The notes: generated from the sequence alone by a model not told the origin. A DNA stretch of 64,000 nt from Girardinichthys multiradiatus (GCF_021462225.1 NC_061804.1:38391975-38455974), one strand, 5' to 3'. Numbered from the stretch's first letter, positions 11,045 to 22,058 are shown. Numbers and translations are program-made.

Positions 11045-12879
11045 TGTTGGGACCCAGCCATGGATTTCAACATTAAACTCCGGTACGAACTTTTCTGGAA
11101 CTTTCAAAATAAATTGCATTTAACTGACTTCCAGCAACTGAGGAAAGGGGGGTAGCAGCAGACTTCCCATGATGCCACTCTCTGAATAAGAGCACCCCCT
11201 CTCCAACAAGTCGACCTCTTCCACTGTTCCTCTTTGCGGGACCGGGATCGGAGAGGTAGCTGTGTGTCTTTGCTGGCAAAAAGACATAACTCTTCAACTG
11301 GCTCCAAGAGTGTCATAGGATCACGCGATCATATGCACAAGTTAAGTATGAGTGAATAACTGTTTGTGTACCCAGTATTCATTCATAAAAACAGGAATTA
11401 AGGTACATGCCTGGCTTGACTTTCTCTCTGAGGCCTGCAGAAGCAAACGGTGTCCCAGAGAAGTCCCTGCAGAGACGCTGTCTCTACAAGCCGAGTGAAG
11501 CGGTTTTCCTTGCCTGAGAGGAGGACAAACGAGTAGCCGCATTATGGCAGTTAACGTGCAGTGTGGTCAGTGGACAGAACGAGCAGTCTTCCAGCCAGAC
11601 CTATGGAGGTTAACTGGAAGCTAACCCTTTGTTCACAGAGTTCTCGTCAAACTTAATCGTCACCCGGACAGCTTTTCCTCAGCATAGTTCATACGAGGTT
11701 AGGTTTGGGCAGAGCAGAGCAGAATAATATAGAAAAATTTTGATTGAAATGATCTAAATGTTTTTCAGTTTATGAAGTTTGGTTTTGTTTGTGTTGAACT
11801 CAGCTATCTTGGTGCTGGCAGAATATCTGCAGCACACATGTTCAGTTTGTGTTCTGTGTTTGTGTGTTTTTAAAGTTAAGACACATTTTATTAAAGGGTG
11901 ATTTTAAACAGAAGATTGATCATAACGCGCCGTCCACGCGTATGCATTTCAACCCTTTTATCTACGGTATTTTTAAAGGTGTGTGTTTGATTCTGGTGCT
12001 AAGCTATTAGCCTCCTTCGTTAGCTTAAATGCTAACAGGTAAGGACACGTGCTTGCTGCTAAATAATATTTACCCAGAAAGGTATAGTTTTCAATCCAGT
12101 AAATAATGTGTCCCTAACATCATTTTACTAAATTTGATAACTAAGTAAACACCATTAAGCCCCATTTCTCCAAAAAGATTTGGCTCTTTACAAAATACTC
12201 CCGTAATAATATTTCTTCAAATATTATTTCAATATATAAAGGCAGCTAATGAGACACCGTTGAGAATTCATCCAGAAGGTTGGTTTTATTCAGCAAATCA
12301 TTCTTAAAACATTATTTTATTAAAATAATATTTTACCTGATCTTGTATTGTGAAGGGTTGTCTAAACGTTTGCTGATTATTGCCTAAGTTAGTCCCAAGA
12401 CTAACTTAACTTCACTTCCAGATTCTTCAAGATAATCCTTGGTTCTCAAACATAAATAACATTGCATGGTAATGTTGCATCACTCTTTTCGGTCATGATT
12501 TTCAATCATCTTTAATCCACTTGTTTATATTGTACATAGCCCATTAGTCTTCCTTATTCTTTAATTCTGCTTGGTAGTTTAGTTGGATTGTTTTAGCACA
12601 GTAAAGAGTTTGTTGATTGAAATATGTTTGACTTTGCGTTGACTTATTTTTGTTAATACATTCTTGTATTTTAAGAAATTGTGTGAATTCATTCCATGCG
12701 TGTGCAGAGTTTTGCTGTTCAATAATGTCAGAGCTCGTCTCACACCTTTCTATTTTGTCCTAATACCATTGCCTTACTGGGCTGGTATTCACAGGACAAA
12801 CCTTAACAGACCGAAATATTATTTGATAAAATATTAATATTAAATATTAAATAATATTCTCAGATTAATAATCCCAACA
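11045..12879. mobile_element. LTR-like element with 4-bp target duplication
   Basis: The element starts TGTTGGGA and ends TCCCAACA, a perfect 8-bp inverted terminus of TG...CA form, and is flanked by CATC on both sides (11041-11044 and 12880-12883). This is the signature of an LTR integrated by a retroviral-type integrase; 4-bp duplications fit gammaretrovirus-like or spumavirus-like enzymes. At 1,835 bp it is long for a solo LTR. I see no gag, pol or env motif inside and no second copy of its ends. The 12300-12620 segment recurs in diverged form at 52330-52700, confirming a dispersed family. Orientation is not resolved. Confidence 0.6.
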
Positions 12880-13105
12880 CATCTGATTCACAGCAGACTG
12901 ATCATGACAGTTTAGGTTATTGCCTTCCATTCAGAAAAAACAACAAATATTACTCTGCTCAGTAGACAAACAATGTAAACAAGTATAAAAGTCCTTAAAG
13001 TAGAGTAGTTACCTTTTTCTTGTTGCTGCCTTATAGCAGTAATGTATTAGAACCAGAGTGCTAAACCAGAGGGCTTTTATTGCTGCTCCGTAGTTCTAGC
13101 AGGTA

Positions 13106-14160
13106 CAGGTCCTTCTCAAAATATTAGCATATTGTGATAAAGTTCATTATTTTCCATAATGTCATGATGAAAATTTAACATTCATATATTTTAGATTCAT
13201 TGCACACTAACTGAAATGTTTCAGGTCTTTTATTGTCTTAATACGGATGATTTTGGCATAGAGCTCATGAAAACCCAAAATTCCTATCTCACAAAATTAG
13301 CATATCATTAAAAGGGTCTCTAAACGAGCTATGAACCTAATCATCTGAATCAACGAGTTAACTCTAAACACCTGCAAAAGATTCCTGAGGCCTTTAAAAC
13401 TCCCAGCCTGGTTCATCACTCAAAACCCCAATCATGGGTAAGACTGCCGACCTGACTGCTGTCCAGAAGGCCACTATTGACACCCTCAAGCAAGAGGGTA
13501 AGACACAGAAAGAAATTTCTGAACGAATAGGCTGTTCCCAGAGTGCTGTATCAAGGCACCTCAGTGGGAAGTCTGTGGGAAGGAAAAAGTGTGGCAGAAA
13601 ACGCTGCACAACGAGAAGAGGTGACCGGACCCTGAGGAAGATTGTGGAGAAGGGCCGATTCCACACCTTGGGGGACCTGCGGAAGCAGTGGACTGAGTCT
13701 GGAGTAGAAACATCCAGAGCCACCGTGCACAGGCGTGTGCAGGAAATGGGCTACAGGTGCCGCATTCCCCAGGTCAAGCCACTTTTGAACCAGAAACAGA
13801 AGCAGTGCCACAGGCTGATTGCCTCCATGCCACGCCGCATTGAAGCAGTCATTTCTGCAAAAGGATTCCCGACCAAGTATTGAGTGCATAACTGTACATG
13901 ATTATTTGAAGGTTGACGTTTTTTGTATTAAAAACACTTTTCTTTTATTGGTCGGATGAAATATGCTAATTTTGTGAGATAGGAATTTTGGGTTTTCATG
14001 AGCTGTATGCCAAAATCATCCGTATTAAGACAATAAAAGTCCTGAAATATTTCAGTTAGTGTGCAATGAATCTAAAATATATGAATGTTACATTTTCATC
14101 ATGACATTATGGAAAATAATGAACTTTATCACAATATGCTAATATTTTGAGAAGGACCTG
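13106..14160 (+). mobile_element. Tc1 family C copy 1, internally deleted, both ITRs
   Basis: A 1,055-bp element bounded by CAGGTCCTTCTCAA and its inverse, with TA on each side (13104-13105 and 14161-14162), the Tc1/mariner target duplication. The terminal inverted repeats are about 200 bp each (13106-13305 and 13961-14160) and nearly identical by eye. Compared with copy 2 at 35811, the catalytic core between about 13800 and 13803 has been removed. Because both termini are intact, transposase supplied in trans could in principle have moved it. Confidence 0.93.
13434..13883 (+). CDS. Internally deleted Tc1-like transposase, DNA-binding part only
   Basis: A 149-codon open frame starts at the usual ATG of the family (MGKTADLTAVQKATIDTLKQ, 13434), just upstream of which is the family's 5' leader. 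Residues 8-50 form a first helix-turn-helix (EGKTQKEISERIGCSQSAVS, residues 23-42) and residues about 60-110 a second DNA-binding segment. A basic linker (GRKKCGRKRCTTRRG) lies between them and could act as a nuclear signal. At about residue 122 the frame jumps in-frame to the family's last 25 or so residues, ending at TAA-free FPTKY and a TGA at 13881-13883. All three DDE catalytic residues are absent, so it cannot cut DNA, but it could bind its ITRs. Expression is unknown; this may simply be a frozen deletion. Confidence 0.7.
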   Translation: MGKTADLTAVQKATIDTLKQEGKTQKEISERIGCSQSAVSRHLSGKSVGRKKCGRKRCTTRRGDRTLRKIVEKGRFHTLGDLRKQWTESGVETSRATVHRRVQEMGYRCRIPQVKPLLNQKQKQCHRLIASMPRRIEAVISAKGFPTKY

Positions 14161-14251
14161 TATTTTATTGTCAGATGACAACAAACAGAAAAGCAAAAAA
14201 GCATTCTGGATCAACGAGTCGAAGCTTCATCAATCAACGCCCATCCCTATT

Positions 14252-14767
14252 TGTCAGGTTTAACCAACCTAACAATACTTATAACAACACAAAAAGAAGA
14301 GAGAGAGACAAAGTATTAGTTATTTACTCGTACGAGGAGAACGATCAGAGATATGTTCAGTTACAAGTCCCCAACCATTCTGAACAACATCTCTCCGAAC
14401 CCCCTTTTTATTTAGGATTGTCCCTAGTTACAATGAACATTAATCTCTAAAGGATGGGAAAACAACAGCTGCATCATAAACAGGTCATAAACTCCTTTAT
14501 CTTTTAACAACATCTTTCCCACAGTCTCCTCCAACTTTGCAGGGTCAACTCTGGCCTCTTGTTCAGTGCAATCAGCCCCTCTTTATGACCTCCTCAACTT
14601 GACTGCTTCTTTTCTCGCAAGCTCAGCTCCACTTTGTGACCTTAACCTGCAGACAAAACTCACACATCCTTTACTCACACATACATTATGAAAAGTTATA
14701 TAATCAAATAGTCAAGTTAATAAATAGGAGAAACTATAAGACAAATCTTTATTCAATTATTCCAACA
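14252..14767 (-). mobile_element. Solo LTR with 5-bp target duplication
   Basis: A 516-bp unit reading TGTCAGG...CCAACA on the plus strand, with perfect CTATT duplications at 14247-14251 and 14768-14772. On the minus strand it begins TGTTGG, carries a TATA-like AATAAAAAGG near 14405-14415 and a downstream TCTCTC-rich region, and ends CTGACA. This indicates a minus-oriented LTR left after recombination between the two LTRs of a provirus. No internal coding sequence remains. The 91-codon plus frame at 14175-14450 is antisense to it and not a gene. Confidence 0.8.
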
Positions 14768-14772
14768 CTATT

Positions 14773-15340
14773 GGCCACACCGCTGACATAAAAAGCTGAA
14801 GTGTGATTGAGATAAAAAGCAAACTGATGTTTTGCAAAGGGGATTACCAGCCCATAACAGTGTCATCCTGTTTGTCAGAGATTGTCTGTCCATCAGAAAG
14901 TTCAATGACAGAGGCAATGCTGGCACCCATTACTGAAGATGACAACAAAAACCATCTGTCCCCCCTGCTCATCATTAACCCTGCTGTCTTCATCCTGGCT
15001 GCTGTGTTGACAAAGTTAGATGACAGATATTAGAGACATCCAACTGAAATAGCTGGCAGAGGCTTGACACATTCGGAGTCAGACAGATGACTCCATCATA
15101 TTCTGACGTATTTTTGTTATAAGCAGCAACAGAATGTTTCTTGACATCTATTTTTGAAAGGGTATGAGTACTCCTGACCTTACAAGCTGGAGATAGTTGG
15201 GATAGTTGCTGCACTAAAGAAATTCCTTCTAAACCATTTTATTAGTTATAAATGACCTATTGATCACACTTGTCCTCCGTGTAGGGCTGTTTTTTTGCAG
15301 CCAGTCATGAAGTGATAGGAGTGAAATCATGTCTGTTTTA
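14773..15340. other. No recognisable feature
   Basis: No repeat or coding motif recognised; short frames on both strands only. Confidence 0.4.
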
Positions 15341-15420
15341 GAATCAGAATATCCTTTATTGTCATTGTCACAAGTACAACGAAATTGAGAAAAATCTGGT
15401 CAGTGCAGAAGCAATAAATA
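15341..15420 (-). mobile_element. Rex1-type LINE 3' tail
   Basis: The plus strand reads gaatcagaatatcctttatt followed by a cacaagtacaacgaaatt block, the reverse complement of the terminus seen at 8985-9041. It is a very short 5'-truncated LINE tail in minus orientation. Confidence 0.75.
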
Positions 15421-16480
15421 ATTGATAAGTTATAAAGTAGGTAATGTAAGGATTATGAATATTGATTAGTTAATATTTATCTAAAATTATAATTAAAAAT
15501 CATAACTCAGAAGCATAATTTCTTAACCAAAATCATCTCTTACAAAAATAAGTCAGAGATGTCCTCTGATTATGGGCTCAAAGCACGTAATAATTACAAT
15601 TAGTAAATTCTCATTAATAATTTATAATTATTAACCAAAAACCATGTCACTGTTTAATCAACTGCTTCATAAAAGGTGGGGAAACTTCAACCTTATTTTG
15701 ACAGATAAATCATTCCTGCACATAATAAACACAAATGATTCTCTTACTTATATATATGTATATATATATGAAGATTTATTGAAGCCACATAATTCTGATA
15801 TACCACCATTCTGGTCCAAAAACTTTCACCCAACTAACAAGCACTATTCTAAACAAAGTGGATAAAAAAAAATTACTACCTAACAATAATAATATAAGAA
15901 AACATGTGCATTGAGTGTCTATGAAGATCAAACCAGCAGTTTTATGGACAAATTGTGCAATTTGGGTTAACTTGGAAAGTGACGCCCTCCTGGTGTGCTG
16001 ATGTCTCGATTGTGGCGATCAGCTGGAAGACAATGGGCTGTGCCCTTAGCCACTAGCAGCTGATTGCCCATAACATAACATAAACGCAAACACGTACCTT
16101 GCACAGCAAATCAAACACAGCTCAGCATAAAACACTTCAATCAGTATTGCATGCAACAAGTTGATACCTTGGATTAACTACTGCTGATTCTAAATCACCT
16201 TAACTATGCCTCATCTTGCCCAGACCTCTAAATACAACTATCTGATTTAATATAAAAAGGAACGAAATTACTTTGACATTGATTTCTTCTCTCCACCGGT
16301 TGAGGATGGGTCAGGTACGCAGAAAAACGACAAGGGGGGGGGGGATAAGGTGTTTGTGATGAACTCAAAAGTAAAACGGTAAACTTCTCATCCATCCAAG
16401 AGGGGAAAATATGAAGAACCATTTAGTCGACTGAATCAATAAGAAGGAAAACTCATCTCGTTGGAAATAAAACCTCTGCG
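15421..16480. other. No recognisable gene
   Basis: AT-rich sequence, with an 11-base G run at 16334-16344. It would be intron 1 of the candidate minus-strand transcript starting near 16665. No acceptor or exon 2 was identified. Confidence 0.35.
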
Positions 16481-16490
16481 GGTTTCTCAC

Positions 16491-16665
16491 CTGCGCCGGG
16501 TGTTGGCGGGGACTTTGATCGGTATATGAGTCTTCTGACCTTCTTGTATCAGACAGAATTCCAGCTTTCAAACTCTTCCCGGAATGGCTGTGTGGAGAAA
16601 AAAGTTTGCCTGTGAGCTTTTGTCTCTCCAGATATGCGCCTCCGTCCTGTGAGACATGCTGGAAA
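16491..16665 (-). other. Candidate untranslated first exon, minus strand
   Basis: If transcription starts about 30 bp downstream of the TTTTAAAA box (16694-16701), the first exon would end at a strong donor CAG|GTGAGA, with the GT complement at 16489-16490. The only ATG near its start (16654-16656 on the plus strand) opens a frame that stops after 29 codons, so the exon would be 5' UTR or carry an upstream ORF. The exon is not clearly repeat-derived. An LTR or other transposon promoter cannot be excluded. Confidence 0.3.
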
Positions 16666-16693
16666 TGGCAACGAAAGTTTATTTTCCCGTGGG

Positions 16694-16780
16694 TTTTAAA
16701 ATCCCGGGTGACGTCAGAGCTGAAACGTCTGTTGAGCTGCGCGTGTTGAGCTGCGCAGTCTAGCCGGTCTGTCCGACCAA
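16694..16780. promoter_or_regulatory. CpG-rich candidate promoter with perfect CRE
   Basis: The segment contains the palindromic cAMP-response element TGACGTCA at 16709-16716, next to CCCGGG. A TATA-like TTTTAAAA at 16694-16701 is correctly placed for minus-strand transcription. A 14-bp tandem (TGTTGAGCTGCGCG) lies at 16730-16757. CpG dinucleotides are much denser here than in the flanks. On the plus side, an ATG in good context (ccaaaATGG, 16782-16784) opens a frame of 11 codons that meets a GTAAAGT donor-like site at about 16797, so a bidirectional promoter is possible. CRE sites are bound by CREB/ATF factors in known promoters; function here is inference. Confidence 0.4.
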
Positions 16781-16942
16781 AATGGATGACCCCAACAGTA
16801 AAGTAAAAGAAAAATAGACCAGTTTGTTAAAAGATAAAATAAATTAAAAAACACCTGTACACACATTCATACTGAATGCACATTCCCATTATTGTATCTC
16901 TTTTATATTCTGTCTGTATTGTGTTTAGCTGTTGTTGGATAG

Positions 16943-17370
16943 TGTTGTGTGGAATTTTCTTAACAAGTGGAGAGAAGTTGACTCACAAGAAGAGAAAATC
17001 CGGACTTTGTCTTTATAAGTCTTATTCAAAGGCATTCAGCGTTTGAATGACTCTGTCACCGAGCAAGTCAGTTAAGCAGAGCCCCGATCAACAGTTACAC
17101 ACAGTATTTATACCAAACATGACAGTGTTATCTCAACTTCAAAGAGTCTGTGTTTTATGGCCCAGACCCTCCTTGAGTTCAAAGGTGACAAGGCTATCTA
17201 GAAACAGACCTAACTGCTCTTTCAAAGGCATCCCCTAAATGATGGGTCTTAACCACTAAACTTCTGATAATGGCTTTTACAGCTTCCTCCTCTAACACAG
17301 ATGTTCTGAGGAGTGAGGTAACCTAAAGGTCATACACTTTGGAACACTTAATAAAATAATTTCCATTACA
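16943..17370 (-). repeat. ERV LTR (3' LTR on minus strand)
   Basis: A 428-bp LTR running TGTTGTG to TTACA on the plus strand. Compared with the other LTR it has an extra TG near its left end. Its poly(A) signal reads AATAAG instead of AATAAA (near 17022), and the TATA-type element near 17105-17112 is kept. On its env side (17371-17385) a purine-rich stretch on the minus strand (agaagaaaggag) is the likely polypurine tract for plus-strand DNA priming. Confidence 0.9.
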
Positions 17371-17482
17371 ACTCCTTTCTTCTGATTACAAGATAATCAC
17401 AACTAAAGGAAAATACTGCAAAACCAACACCCCTCTCAGCTAACCGATAATCCAAAGCCATTCTATTTGCAAACTCATCGTT

Positions 17483-18466
17483 CTAATAGCTTAGGCTGAT
17501 TGAATTATAAGTTGTGACCGTAGGTAGTAAATGAGCTAGATAAAATACTCCAGACCAATTAGCAGGCAGATACAGATATAATCTATTTCCACACATCCAA
17601 ACCATGTTCTTAGGACATGAGTACCCATCTAATAAAGGAAAAGTTACAAAAACCCTGGTTAATTTACCTGCCATGCCATACAACTTACCTCCATCCGGTA
17701 AGGCTGTAAGATTAAGAGTTAACACAAAGGGATCTGGGACCAAAGATCCTGAAATAGTATAAGCATCAGTTCGGATAGGACATGACTCAAATTTATGTCT
17801 GTTGATTAAAGCACATAAAACAGATATAATAGCTTCGCAACCTACTGTCTTCCCAAGAAAATAAGGTCTACTTTCCTCCTGTGTAATACAAATATCTGGA
17901 TCTTTAATCGGATTTCTATTACCTCAAATTCTATAAAGAGTTCCCGTAGACGCACACGTTAAATTAGTCTCACTAGAAAATCTACTTACATTTCTGCTTT
18001 CCCTAACAGTATAATTCCTCACCCAAGGAAAAATGACCTCGACCAGCTGGTTATGTTGCCTATCTGGAAAGAAAGTAGTATCAATAGGAACAAGTACTAA
18101 AAATGGTTGATCATTAATAACACATGGAATCAAACAACAAACATAGCAACTGTCATTTCTTATCTTCCTCACAGTTTGATGCATCAGTTGCCACCAGACA
18201 TTATCAGTATGATCATAGTAGTCAGAAAAGTGATGAATCTCTCTTCGAATCCTCTGATGAGTATTATTAGCATAATTCCTCAGATTAGCCTTACATTGTC
18301 TTTGCTGTACCTTTTCCCAAATGAACACAAGAGTTATAAAAATACTTGCAATACCAATCATTAGCATCAGAACAGACCATCTTCCATATAGCTGCATCGT
18401 GACCTTGAAGTGGAATGTCCTTTCTTCTGGTACTGAAAGCAAACAGTTTTTTTTCAAAGCCAACAA
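17483..18466 (-). pseudogene. env: ERV envelope surface subunit, truncated
   Basis: Starting at the ATG at 18464-18466 the frame runs to 17924 (180 codons). After a single TGA (17924-17926) it stays open in the same frame to 17483. Residues about 30-50 are a hydrophobic signal or anchor segment. Later residues include a WWQLMH...CYVC block and a C-G...LPANWSG..YLA block, both reminiscent of envelope surface subunits of fish gamma- or epsilonretrovirus-like ERVs. Potential N-glycosylation sites (NNT, NYT, NVS, NLT) are visible. The fusion peptide and transmembrane subunit are absent: only about 110 bp separate this frame from the LTR. A percomorph env relative is plausible, but the family is not established. 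Confidence 0.75.
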
Positions 18467-19169
18467 ATCATAAACAAAACTTAAAAATCCTGCTGTCTCT
18501 CCTGAGTGGCTTCAAGCTGCCCTGTTACCAGTCTGGTACAGGTGGGCGGTCGTAGGAAGCTCCTCTAGAAATATATTTAGAAACAGGAACTCTAACCTGC
18601 TGGAAGTTAGGCTTCCATAGTCCAACTAAACATGGGTGGAAATTAACACATTCAAATTTGTAATAATACCATAATGATAGATATCAAGCAATAACCATGA
18701 AAGTTAGATAAAAGCATCCGAGATATCCTCCTCAGAGTCAGTTTCGCTGTCGAAGTGGGAGAAAAGAATTTGGCTGACCCTTGCTGTCCAGGCAAAGGAG
18801 CCTAGTAGCCACCAAATGTTAAGAAATTAAGGAGAATAAGCATCATGGCACATGTTTGACTGTCTCTCTGTTGCAGACGTCGCCAGTCCATCATCCAGAG
18901 AAAGGTTATGTGCAAATGTGTAGAGGTCTTCCCTGTATGTTTCCTATGTGTCTCTCACTGTGGTGTGTGTGCAGTGAGGCAATTGACCTTATGATTTCTA
19001 ACTTCCAGGCAATGCAATGGCCTTAAGTAGATTCTGAAATAACGTTGCACTGCCCAAGGGATTATTGTGCCCTTGTAAGAACAGTGTTCTTCAACCACCT
19101 GTTCAATCACTCGCCAGTGATCAGCTTACAGTTCTTTGTCTTGTGGTGGTCCGCTGTCCTCACACCCTT
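18467..19169. other. ERV internal region between pol and env
   Basis: Lies between the integrase end and the env start in minus orientation. No frame is recognised. The env splice acceptor should lie here, but no single site stands out. Confidence 0.4.
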
Positions 19170-19540
19170 CAGGCCGTGGATGATCCAGTTGGAAGATGAC
19201 TTGTGTCCTGGAAGCCAGATGAAGCTGGAGCTTTCCTGCAGTGTGATGCATGTAACCAGGCAACACGCTCTGCTACCTTGACAGCGGTGTGGGTGACTAG
19301 TAGGATCTGATATGGGCCAATCCAGCCCTGGACTTCCTGTGTTCTCTCCTAAATTCTCTGAGCAGAATCCAGTCGCCAGGAATAAAGGACTGGAGGGTGG
19401 AAGTGGCTGTTTCTGGTAATGCAGCCTTCACCATCTGTGAAACTTGAGAAAACACAGTGGACAGGTTTTGACAGTAAAACAACATCCTATCTTCACACAT
19501 TTCAAAGCCACCAAAATGACTGGAACTCATCATTGGCTTA
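19170..19540 (-). pseudogene. pol: ERV pol remnant, integrase C-terminal domain
   Basis: Minus frame 19297-19533 contains an FIPGDWILL block that matches the C-terminal (SH3-like) DNA-binding domain of gammaretrovirus-type integrases. After a frameshift near 19310 a further stretch to about 19190 has residues typical of that domain's end (a THTAVKV...WLHASH block). The catalytic core and zinc-binding N-terminus are not visible. Integrase joins viral DNA to the host chromosome; this copy is broken. Confidence 0.75.
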
Positions 19541-20385
19541 GATCTATTTTAATAGGTAATCGGTCTACCTTTAATTAAGTATTATAATTTTATGGACCCA
19601 AAATCTATGGCTTATGGGCTTCAGGAGTCCAGGAACCACAAGTTGAGTACTACTGCATTGAACAATGGTGTTAACTTTCTGCAGAGATTGAAGGATTGGC
19701 TAAATATATTATTTCTGCTTGGACAATAATCAGATTTAAAATCACTAGTTCACAGCTCCTAATTTACCTCAGATCATATTTGCTCCTATCCCAGTTCATG
19801 AGAAGCTTCAGACAAACATTATGCTAAAAATCCAAAAACAAAACAAACAAAAACCAGATCTGTTTTAAAATAAAGAAAAAGCATGCTTAAAAAAACTTGG
19901 TACTGTGGTGGAAAATAACTCCACGGTTCTGAAGACCTTTTCTATGCACAGTCTTTTAGGGAACATGAGATTAGTTTAATTTTTGTGTGGTACCACTGTC
20001 CAATCAGAATCTTTCTTACCTTCAAAAATAACCCAATTTTTCCCATTCACATTTTAAAGGTTTGTTTTACCAAGGAAAATGTGTTTAACAAAACCAATTA
20101 CTCTCAAAGGTTTTAAATGTTTTAGCCAGTGATATCTTAGAAAAACAACAAGTGTTTTAAGACTCCTATGCAACACAGAACTGATTAGGTTTCCTTTCCT
20201 TCTCCAACGGGAGAAAAAAGGACCTGCAGAACCAAGCCTTTCATAGTTTTTGTCAGGACCTGATATAAGGTACAGTGTAAATCAACACGCTGCATGAATC
20301 AGAAGAGGGAAGAAAAAACCTAATATAACCTCTTCCCAGCAGCTGCTGTGAAAAACAATGAATTTGTACCTTCCATAAGCGTCAG
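19541..20385 (-). other. Decayed ERV pol interval
   Basis: About 0.85 kb separate the protease-end block from the integrase end, whereas reverse transcriptase plus integrase normally need close to 3 kb, so most of pol is deleted. Short minus-strand open stretches have no motif I can name. Confidence 0.45.
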
Positions 20386-20530
20386 TTAACACTTGCGGAC
20401 AAAAACTGCACCAAACTGTAAATACTGTGTCAGAGACTGTATGAAGACCATCTGCAGGAGAACTAAGCCTGTTTTAATGAGGTCTCTACCCATTAGATTT
20501 ATGGGATACAAACTCTGACAACAGAAAATA
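20386..20530 (-). pseudogene. pol: ERV pol remnant, protease C-terminal block
   Basis: A minus frame open across about 45 codons carries NLMGRDL at 20479-20499, the conserved block near the end of the retroviral aspartic protease just before reverse transcriptase. It supports the minus orientation and marks the upstream limit of recognisable pol. Flanking codons are decayed. Confidence 0.6.
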
Positions 20531-20804
20531 ATACCTGAAAGAGAAACCCATCAGGTTTTACGCATGCGCTGGGTTTTCAAAATGCTCCTTCATGAGAGCT
20601 GTCCTGAGAATAACATAGAAACACATGGTTACTGCTGAGTTTTGGAGATGTTGTAACTTCCTCTGCTTTTAATAACTTTTAATAACTAGAATAATTGACA
20701 CTGAATATTCCACGACGAAAGAGAACTTGCTTCTCTAAAATAATTAACCGGGAAAGTATCAAATGAGCTAAGTTATCACCCTTTTAAAGATACTTTTCTA
20801 TCCC

Positions 20805-21015
20805 TAAAATAATATTTTAACCCGCTATATCTGTCAACGTCAAGCAAGCGTCACATGAGCAGCGGTTAATAAGCGTTCTTCGTTGCAGAAAATAGGAAAA
20901 GATTTATGCAAATGTGTGTGTGTTTGTACGTTACCCCCCTTCAGTTTCTTAATCGCTCCAGAGTCAGACTGTCATGGCACAGAGTCTTTTATCAGTCCAA
21001 AAAACAACCCAGGCA
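20805..21015. repeat. 211-bp internal direct repeat, copy 1
   Basis: Identical by eye to 22059-22269, in the same orientation, 1,254 bp away. It runs from TAAAATAATATTTTAACCCG to CAACCCAGGCA. It could be a leader-region duplication from template switching, the boundary of a partial tandem duplication, or an assembly artefact. The 107-codon plus frame at 20974-21294 starts inside it and has no recognised motif. Confidence 0.9.
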
Positions 21016-22058
21016 CTTCCCAGGTCTGTTGGTGAGACATTCAATCATTCTTTGTCCACTTTAACTTCTCCAGGAAGGAGAAAGAAGAAACTTTGCTCCG
21101 GTTTCTCTTCTGCCCGCATAAGATGCTTTCAATATAAATCCAGTGCATTCACTCTTCTGGCTCTTGCAAACAGCATGGATCTTTGTCCATCTCAGTGGGT
21201 CCAGACTTCTTCTGAGTTTCGTTTTTTTGTGGAAACTCACATTGCGATTTGCAACAAGCAGGAAGGCAGATCTCTCTCTTTCAGGCCGTGCTGAAGAAGC
21301 GTCTCTGGTGTAGTAGCCATGGGAAGGGCAGGTTTCTAAAATCCAGACTCAAAAACGCAGATGTTGAACTCAAATCCCATATATGTGTGTATTTGTGTGT
21401 GAGAGAGGCAGAAGAAAAAGTTTAGTATAGGTTCAGATTTTGCACAAAGAAATATTAACAGTCAGTCAGTCAGTTGTCCACCTGCCTGTCACTTCCTTCC
21501 ACAACATGAACTATACTCCTTTCTAAAACAACTTTCTTTTCGACTCTCTAATGTCCTTTTTCACTTTTTACCTTCTTTTCCGACTGATCGCAATATTTAA
21601 GACAAACGAAACTTCCTTCAGGAAAGTTTTAACTTTTTTTTTACTTATTTACACTTAAACTTCCACACTGTAAAAAACCAATGTTATCTTCCAAATTAAA
21701 GCACATTTAGCACAATCATCCCCACTTTTTCCTTTCATTATTTTATAAATCAGAGTCTGGAGAAGGAGGCACCCCTGATGCCTCAAGGTTCTGGAACCAT
21801 TTTTTTTTTTACCCGTTCAGCGGCACGTCTGCCGTCTGGCTTTTCTCCTTTATGAGGTGTAGAAAATTGCTAAAAACCACCTGCAAAACCCTGTGTTCTG
21901 CTTTATCTCATTGTTACCAATGAGAACCTCCCTGTCATTCCTTAACAGGTTGACCGGGCCCTCAGCTGATGTCCTCCCACTCACAACTCCAGAACCTAGT
22001 TAATTAGTTAGGAGATGATGGTTAATGTGTAATAAAAATAATAATATACATTATATCA
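21016..22058. other. Spacer between the 211-bp repeats
   Basis: About 1.04 kb with no recognised coding motif on either strand. In a normal provirus of this orientation gag would occupy this place, but no capsid or zinc-knuckle pattern is visible. Confidence 0.4.

Noticed and set aside
17047..17238. 63-codon frame, repeated as a 68-codon frame at 22559-22765
   Set aside because: Both are the same stretch of the ERV LTR; the repetition reflects the paired LTRs, not a gene family.
20974..21294. 106-codon plus frame inside the ERV
   Set aside because: Opposite to the ERV orientation, starts inside the 211-bp repeat, and has no recognised retroviral or host motif.
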